NCBI GenBank assembly: GCA_028274465.1
Contig: CM051456.1
Location: 46,560,870 to 46,624,869 of the forward strand
Direction: 5' to 3'
From: Plantago ovata
Lineage: Eukaryota; Streptophyta; Magnoliopsida; Lamiales; Plantaginaceae
Length of the DNA: 64,000 nucleotides
Shown: positions 57,340 to 64,000 of the stretch, piece by piece
Layout: each line of letters opens with the position of its first letter
Numbering within the stretch: position 1 is the first letter of the stretch
The notes under the pieces: model-generated
Database searches by the model: none
What the model saw: the letters and a program-made list of their open reading frames with translations, nothing else
Told to the model about the DNA's origin: nothing
Position numbers and translations under genes: made by a program

Positions 57340-60300
57340 TTAAGCTCTTCGAGAGGATTTTCTCAAAATCTCTATTACACTCTTCTCAACAAGTGTAGTG
57401 AATTCAATACAGTCCTTTTCGTAGTTCTCAAGTAGCCTACGGACTTGTAATTGAAGAATCCTTGCATTTTTGCAGGCAGTATGATGATGCTTTTCAGCAT
57501 TCATTTCCATGTAATGAGTTACCCACAAATGCATGCCCCAATTGCTGGCATGGAGAAGCTGTGTATATGAAATGCTTTTAGGATGAATCTTCCTTAGCCA
57601 GAGAAGATCTTCTTCTTGATCCTTAGCAGTGAGATAGAAGTACTCATAAGAAATCAATCCAAGCTCTTCTTTGTTTTCTTGGTTACTGGGTCAGAGTAAT
57701 AAGCAATGCCAACTGGTTTTATCAAATCTGGTTCTTGTCTTATAGACTTACCAATTGCAGTTCTTCTTACTGAGACTTCAAGATTCAACCATCTCCCAGC
57801 AATATTTCTTGGGAGGGGCTCAGCCCTTTCTTTCCTTTTTACCTTGAGTTCAATCCATGTGAACATTTGGTTCAAAATGGCTGTAGGAAAGAACTCATTC
57901 ACCAGCAAGTCTTCCATCTTTATGATCCAGCAACCATGAACGTTTCTGATCACGTTCTGAGTGGTTTCATCATTGCTGGTCTTTGTATATTCAATGCCGG
58001 AGCCAATAGAAATGCTGGCCAGCCTCTTTTCCTCCTGTCTTTGCCTTCTTCTTCTTGACTTTGCATTGTCTTGATCTCTTGCTGAAGATCTTGAGTCAGA
58101 AGAGAAATGCTTTGAATGGCCAGATGGAGTTAAGGCTGTTATTGGTCTAGCTCTTATGGCTTGAGCTATTGTCTGATTGTCATCATCATCATCATCTTCA
58201 TTCAGATCTTGATGACTTTCAGTGTGGCAAAAACCTTGAGTTTCAGCAGCAGTTTTTCTCTTTTTGGGACTTGCTGAATTTAACTCAGATTCTGCTTGTC
58301 TTTTAGAACTTTGCTCTTTTTCAGCAAGCGGTTCTATGGGCAGTGGCGCATCAACACTAGAAGGGGTTTGTGTTCTTTTTCTTGTACCTTTATTTTCCCC
58401 CTTAGACATGGATTGCAACATCGGAGTGATGTGCAGAGAATAGAACTCATTGCAGTTTTCAGCAAGAGTACTTAGACTGTTGTATTTCATGATGATTTGT
58501 TGCTGATCAGAAGTCCTCTGTGACAACTCATTTTTAATACTCACCATGGTCTCCTCATGTCTTTGTTCTGTTGCGGCCTTTTCTTCCATGAATGTCTGAG
58601 CCTTTACTAGAGCGGTCTTTGCTAGCCGGAGTGCTTGACTTACATCTTCTTCATAGCTCTTGTGATAAAGACTGATGTCTTTCTGAGCTATTGTAAGAGT
58701 AGTAGTGCGTCTCAGCACTGTAGCCAATATTTTTCCAATATCAAGCGGGCTCTCAGCAAGCAATGTTTCATCTTCTGCTTTGCAGGCATCATGGACTTTC
58801 TTCAGTGCCAAAATTCTAGGAGTAAACTCCTCAACTCGTGGGAACGGCACTAGGTTTGGGGTCAAGGAATGAACTTTTAGTTCTGAAGCAAACTGATCAT
58901 CTTTCATCAGCAATTCTTCTCTCAAATCATCGTCTACATCATTTATATAGTCAGGAGGAGGAATTTCAACCACTTTGGGGCCTCTCTTGGAGTTTTCATC
59001 CGCGTTTGCTGATAGATCATCTTCATCCTCAGATTCATCAAGGCCAGCAACCTTGGAACCTAAGTCAACAGCTTCATTTCCTTTTGGTTGAGTGGTTGCT
59101 GATGGCAACGCTTCAGACTCAACAAATGGAGTTTCACTAGTAGTTAGTTTTAATTGAGTAGTTGTTGAGGGCAACGTTTGAGACTCAATTACTGGAGTTT
59201 CGGTAGTAGTTAGTTTTAATTGAGTAGTTGCTGAGGGCAACGTTTGAGACTCAATTACTGGAGTTTCGCCAGTAGTAAGTGGAAGGGAGGGGACTTCCTT
59301 TGGTTTTACTCCTGAAGATTGACCAATTTCCAGATCCTACGTATGCCTTGCATGGATCATGAGACTGTTTTGTAGAGCGCGTTGGTAATCTTCATCCATT
59401 TCAGCTTCATCATCAAGGTTTGCATCAGTGACCTTGGCATCAGAAAGTTGGCTCTTGCCATGTTTTAAGGCAGCCTTCTTTCTGGCATATTCCCTTCAGA
59501 ATCAGCGCCTTGTACAGGTGCTTGATTTTCAGCATTAGTAGGAGCAGGTTGAGATTCATGCTGAGGTTGTGGTTGTTCAGCTTGCTGATTGTCTTGTTGT
59601 TCAGTTTCAGCAACTGTCAATTTTAAACCACCAGCATCAGGACTTGGACCTTGATTGTCATCATCGTCATCTCTCTTGTCCTTTGAATCTTCTCCTTCAT
59701 CATCACTGGGATCAGTAGGGATGTTTTCATCTTCTTCCTCTTTATCATCATCAGTTAGAATAACTAGCTCAAGATGTTTGTATAAGGCAACACTCGATAC
59801 TTCCTCTTCTTCATTGATTTTGTGGGGATCAGCCACCACGGGTACAAATAAACCCTTAAGCATCACAGCTTGTTCAGATGGAGAGGCACTCTTGAATTTT
59901 GCCTTCATATTCTCTCTGATTTGAGCAATCAGATTCGAGCTCATTAGCTGAGAATATGAGAATTCTTCAGGAAGTATGGAGTGGACAAATGTCTCGAGCT
60001 TCAGCACAGAAGATCTCTTTTTCTCATTTGATAGATGAAGATGGAGATCAGAAAAATCCATCCTTCTGTACCTTTGCCAGTTGCTGACAGACTTAGCAAC
60101 TCTTGACAAGGTTGTTCTCTTGAAGTTCAAGTAAAGTTCCTCGGAACTCACTTGTGAATCTTCAGTGATGTGCACCACTTCAGTGGTCTCCTTTAGAGCC
60201 TGCTGAGATTCAGCAAGCTCATGTTGTACAATTTCCATTCCTTGAGGAGCTTGAGTAGCATCCTCCATTTGTTCATCCTGCTGAGCAGGAAGTGTTGGTT

Positions 60301-62153
60301 CTGGTGCAGAGGCTTCAGCAACCATTTGACTTGCATCTTGAGAAGTCTGCTGAAGAAGGACAGGTTGTGGCTCAGTCCTTTCAGCATTAACAGTTACTTC
60401 AATTTCTGGGACTGTTTCTTCAGCAGACTTCTTGGCTTGGTCTTCTTGAGAAAGCTGCGCCGTTTCAGCAATCTCCCTTGTCTCTGAAATGACAAGTTGA
60501 GCAGAAGCATCTTGACCTTTAATCTCACTGCTTGTCATAAAAACATCAATGGATTTATTGGATGTTTCTTCAATATCCAATTCCATCTGTTGGCTTAAGG
60601 CTTCCAGTACAAGCTGGACTTTGTCAATTGATGTCTTTGGTGAACTTGGGCCAGTATTCTCAGCATCACGAGATGAGTCGTTGAATAGTGCTTCTTGAGT
60701 TTCTTCAGCAACTTCTGGAACTTGAACCATTGCTGTTTCAGCAACTGGTTCTTCAACAACTGTGGTTTCAGCAACTTGATGAGTTGCTTGTTCAACAACC
60801 ATCTTTTCAGCAGCATCAGCAAGTGCCGCGGTTCTCAGATCAGCAGCAATATCACTTGCTGGTTCCAGAGTTTGATCATCTAGATTATCTATAATGTAGA
60901 TATCTGGGACTTGGGCAGGAATTTCATTTCCACTGCCTTGTGGTCTGTTCTCAGTAGAAGGATCAACATTGAGTCGATCATTGAAGGCTTCCGCAAACAC
61001 TTCAATGTTGCTGACATAGGCTTCAGTAACTACCTTGTCAACATCTACTGGAACTTGCGTTTCAGCAATTGTCTGGGAATTGTCTGAGAGGTCATGGAAT
61101 ATAGGTACTGACTTGCGAGCCAGTGTTTTCTTCCTTGAGTTATTTGTCCTTTTCCTCTTAGGGACAGGATTTTCTGATGACGCTGCAGTCTGAGTGTCAT
61201 CATCAGCTTTCCTCTTTTTCTTGTTAGATTTCTTCAGTTTCCCAGCAGAGGCGTCAGTAGTTGCATTTTCAGCAACGGGAGTAGTGGTGTCAGCATATCT
61301 TTATTCCATACATAACTGGAAAGGAAGGTGAGACCTTGTTGTCTTCCACCTTAACCTTGAACTTAGTGACACAATCAACAAGCCTGTTGAAAATGTACTT
61401 AGCCCAGTTAAGTTCCGTTTTGTTTTCATAGATATGTATCAGCAGCGGCCACCTTCTCAGTCCTACTTGGTCTATTCCTCCAACTTGGGAGTCCAAAACT
61501 TTAATTAGTAGCAGAGCTACTAGACCAAGTGAATGGCAGAGATGCTTCCTCTTAACGTGCTTTGTCCAAGTCATGGGAGCAATCTCTCCTTTCTTCATTT
61601 TCTCATTTCTGACGTCACTGTAGAAGGCTTCAATTTCTTCATCAGTGGCAGTGATGTCATCTTCAGTTCCAGTGGTTGGAATCTGAAAGATTTCCGCTAA
61701 ATCAGTCCATTTCAGGACGATTTGAGTGTTCTGAACTGTAGTAAAGATCACTTTTTCAGTGACTCCTTTACTATCAGTTAGGGACTGGATTTCTGCATTA
61801 TTGTAGAACTCCATTGTGTCGAACATGCTCACTTGCTTAGTGCGAGCAGTTATAACATGCATGAGGCCTTGCTGTTTGATAAATTCAAGCGCCTCTTCAT
61901 TGTCACCGTCAAGTTCTTGTTCATAGAAGTATCGAATATACTTCTCTTTTGCAAATCCACCCCATTGCATCATCATCTCACACTTTGCAGTGTCAAGATA
62001 TGAAGGAGGCATAGGTTTTTCTGAGATTCTATCGTTTTTCAACACAACTTTCGTTGTGTTTGATGCCAGAGTAGTCACCGGAGCAGTGCGTTTCTCAGCA
62101 CTGTCAACCATAGACGACTTGGAGGTCTTGGAGGACTGTCTCTTTGGTGCCAT
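57340..62153 (-). pseudogene. Post-pol extra ORF of C (long, broken)
   Basis: It starts MAPKRQSSKTSKSS at 62153 and, allowing frame changes, reads to HAASRRSSKR-type residues ending at 57340, about 1500 codons. Segments: 62153-61290 (globular, similar to B), about 61280-59465 (acidic, rich in VAE/AET/Gln, ending GNMPERRLP), 59240-57654 (22-residue repeats, then KKRKTAAE, DDDDDDN and a basic RRRRQRQEEKR), and 57657-57340 (YEYFYLTAKDQEEDLLWLRK). It lacks about 280 bp present in B (B 4618-4895) and has other frameshifts near 57657 and 59350. No signal peptide, membrane span or known enzyme motif is visible. Such ORFs follow pol in SIRE-type copia elements; function unknown. Confidence 0.8.
59095..59290 (-). 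repeat. 66-bp coding tandem repeat in the C extra ORF
   Basis: The unit recurs near 59095, 59161 and 59227 (period 66) and codes for about three copies of a 22-residue block around TTQLKLTTTETPVIES. It keeps the frame, so copy number can change without harm. Confidence 0.85.
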
Positions 62154-63061
62154 TTCTTTTTATAGAGAAGAGAATGTGTACGAAAAAGATAGTTTGCTTT
62201 TTGACCGGAGGTACAGTAGTATTCAGGCTAAATTTTGCAGAGAAAGGAAATGTGAGTTAAAGAATTTTGTCATTTCTCTAACTCCTTCTTTATATAGTGT
62301 CTCTGATGTATGAGAAACTCAGTCGATTTGAGTTCTCAGCAAGGGTAAAACAGAGAAACAAGGACGTTAGTGGAGCCTTTGCATTGAATGCGTAGTGGCC
62401 CACTAACTAAAATCGTCAGAGCACTCTCTCTCTTTGTTTTGTTAACCGTTAGATCAATAACTCCTTTTAATCAATGGCCACGATTGTATTTCATGTCATG
62501 ATTATTACGAGTTTATCTGTGCCCGATTAACGTCACCAATTGATTTTACCGAGTTTTATGGGATTAGATTACTTGCTGAAATAGACAAGAATCTTTTCAG
62601 CGAGTTTGCATAAATAGCCTAGATACTTGCTGAAAGTTCCCCCTTACTTAGATATCTCATATTTTCTTAAGTTTAAAAGATATTCCTGAGTTCCCGTATC
62701 AGTAAATTCTTTTGTTCTTGAGATATCCTTTGATAAAATCTGAGAAAAGAGTTTTGCTCTTTTTCTGAGTTCCCGTCTCAGAATATTCCCTTGATACTTG
62801 AATACCTGTTTCAGTATCTTTGATTGTTTGAATGCCCATTTCAGCAATCTTTAAGGTTTTTCTCTTACTAAGTGCCCGTCTCAGCAAGTAATCAAGTTTC
62901 CTAACAAATACCCGTTTTGAAGGAATTACTTGTTGAATGCCTGTTTCAGCAATCATGTAGTGACCTGTCATTTCTTAGAAGAAATTTGTGGACAAAGCTG
63001 TTAAGTAAGAATACTTTGGCTTGCTGAATACCTGTTTCAGCATTCTGCCAAAATGTATCTT
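62154..63061 (-). repeat. C spacer between RNase H and extra ORF
   Basis: Equivalent to B 5755-6664 and collinear with it. Degenerate repeats of TTGCTGAAACAGGTATTC lie at about 62690-63050. No gene recognised. Confidence 0.65.
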
Positions 63062-64000
63062 TTATTGAGGTAGTTCAATCAATCCAAGGTTATACCTTAG
63101 CATTGCGAACCTATTATCTGGTAGGGGCTTGGTAAAGATGTCAGCAAGTTGATCATCAGTACCTACTTTCACAACCTCAATATCTCCCTTTTCTACATGA
63201 TCTCTAATGAAATGATGTCTAATATCAATGTGCTTAGTCCTAGAGTGAAACTTAGGATTTTGTGTGATAGCAGCACTCGTATTATCACAAAAGATTGGTG
63301 TTTTCTTTGCAGAAATACCATAATCTCTTAATTGTTGTTGAATCCATATGATTTGAGCTGTGCAACAACCAGCTGCCATGTATTCAGATTCAGTGGATGA
63401 ATTGGCAACACAGGTTTGCTTCTTGCTGAACCATGATATTAATCTAGTACCCAAAAATTGACAAGTTCCAGAGGTACTTTTTCTATCAAGAGTTGATCCT
63501 CCATGATCAGCATCAGAATAACCAACCAATTCTAGTCCAGAATCTTTAGGATACCATAATCCAACATTGACTGTACCTTTGACATATTTCAGTATCTTGA
63601 TTGCCTTTTTGTAGTGTGATTCTCTTGGATCAGATTGAAATCTTGCACACACACAAACAACATACTGAATGTCAGGTCTACTTGCTGTTAAATACAACAA
63701 GGAACCAATGAGCTTCCTATACTTGTGTTCTTCAACACTTTTATCTTCTTTAGTATAGCCCAATTTGGTACCAACACTCATAGGGATCTTTTCAGGTTTC
63801 TCTTCCTCTTTGATCCTAAACTTTATGAGCATTTCTTTCGCATACTTTGCTTGATTTATGAATATTCCATCTTTGAGTTGCTTGACTTGCAATCGTAGGA
63901 AATAATTCAATTTTCCCATCATACTCATTTCAAACTTGTTTGTCATGAGTTTGGCAAAATCATTACAAAGTTGCTTGTCCTTAAATCCAAAAATTATGTC
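63062..64000 (-). pseudogene. pol: C RT C-terminal part and RNase H (cut by window edge)
   Basis: The window ends inside the RT catalytic motif: the last bases encode DIIFG of YVDDIIFG. Then come [36 protein letters not shown], and RNase H with [33 protein letters not shown] and KHIDIRHHFIRDHVE, ending LGLIELPQ at 63062. Unlike B, RNase H is in one frame and keeps the catalytic SSTESEY. One Ile codon present in B is absent after NTSA. Open to the edge, so pol of C may be intact in this part; called pseudogene because the element as a whole is broken downstream. Confidence 0.88.

Larger units (their letters stand above)
55506..64000 (-). mobile_element. Element C: second SIRE-like copia element, partial (3' half)
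   Basis: The minus strand contains, from the right edge, RT (cut by the window), RNase H, a spacer, a very long post-pol ORF, the PPT and the 3' LTR. It is the same family as B: matching RNase H, extra ORF and 1571-bp LTR. C shows the whole region between extra ORF and LTR that is missing from B. It is inserted in the E3 LTR. Confidence 0.93.

Noticed and set aside
57706..60894. Plus-strand ORFs over the C extra ORF
   Set aside because: Shadow frames of a repetitive minus-strand ORF.

Overview
This is plant nuclear DNA made almost entirely of LTR retrotransposons nested inside one another. I see no ordinary host gene, rRNA, tRNA gene or CRISPR array. Evidence for a plant: tRNA-type primer sites, Ty1/copia SIRE-like elements with a long ORF after pol, Ty3/gypsy Athila-like elements, and Ty3/gypsy Tat-like elements with a second RNase H. 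The species cannot be read from the sequence; a large, repeat-rich seed-plant genome (perhaps a eudicot) is my inference. Letters below are my own labels.

Left edge (1-3762): the 3' end of an Athila-like element K (+; 3' LTR 1936-3190) sits inside the LTR of a relative, J (-; 3191-3762). J in turn interrupts B, a SIRE-like copia element on the minus strand (3763-9946 and 45219-49393).

Middle (9947-45218): copia element A (+) is inserted in the protease of B with a CGTCT target duplication. A carries three later insertions. F (11296-25062, Tat-like gypsy, TSD TTAGA) is in its 5' LTR. G (28059-34770, Athila-like, TSD GTAAC) is in its gag. H (35884-40577, Athila-like, minus strand, TSD ATGAG) is in its integrase. 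G keeps gag and protease remnants but has no RT or integrase. H keeps RT to integrase but has no gag. F carries, antisense to gag-pol, a three-exon gene of about 1037 codons whose frame is kept across both introns and is broken only by four nonsense codons.

Right side (49394-64000): B lies in D, a decayed Tat-like gag-protease fragment. Next come two stacked LTRs distantly related to those of A (E2 and E3). E3 holds a 1.1-kb solo LTR (TSD AAGTG), which itself holds a candidate SINE. E3 is finally interrupted by C, a second copy of the B family (minus strand), which runs off the window inside its RT catalytic motif.

Insertion order: F, G and H are younger than A; A is younger than B; B is younger than D. 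J is younger than B, and K is younger than J. C and the solo LTR are younger than E3, which is younger than E2. All coding regions except the F gag ORF contain stops or frameshifts. Many stops look like C-to-T (or G-to-A) changes, as expected for methylated silenced DNA. The least expected signal is that three unlike element families carry arrays of short palindromes sharing the core GCG-NNN-CGC.
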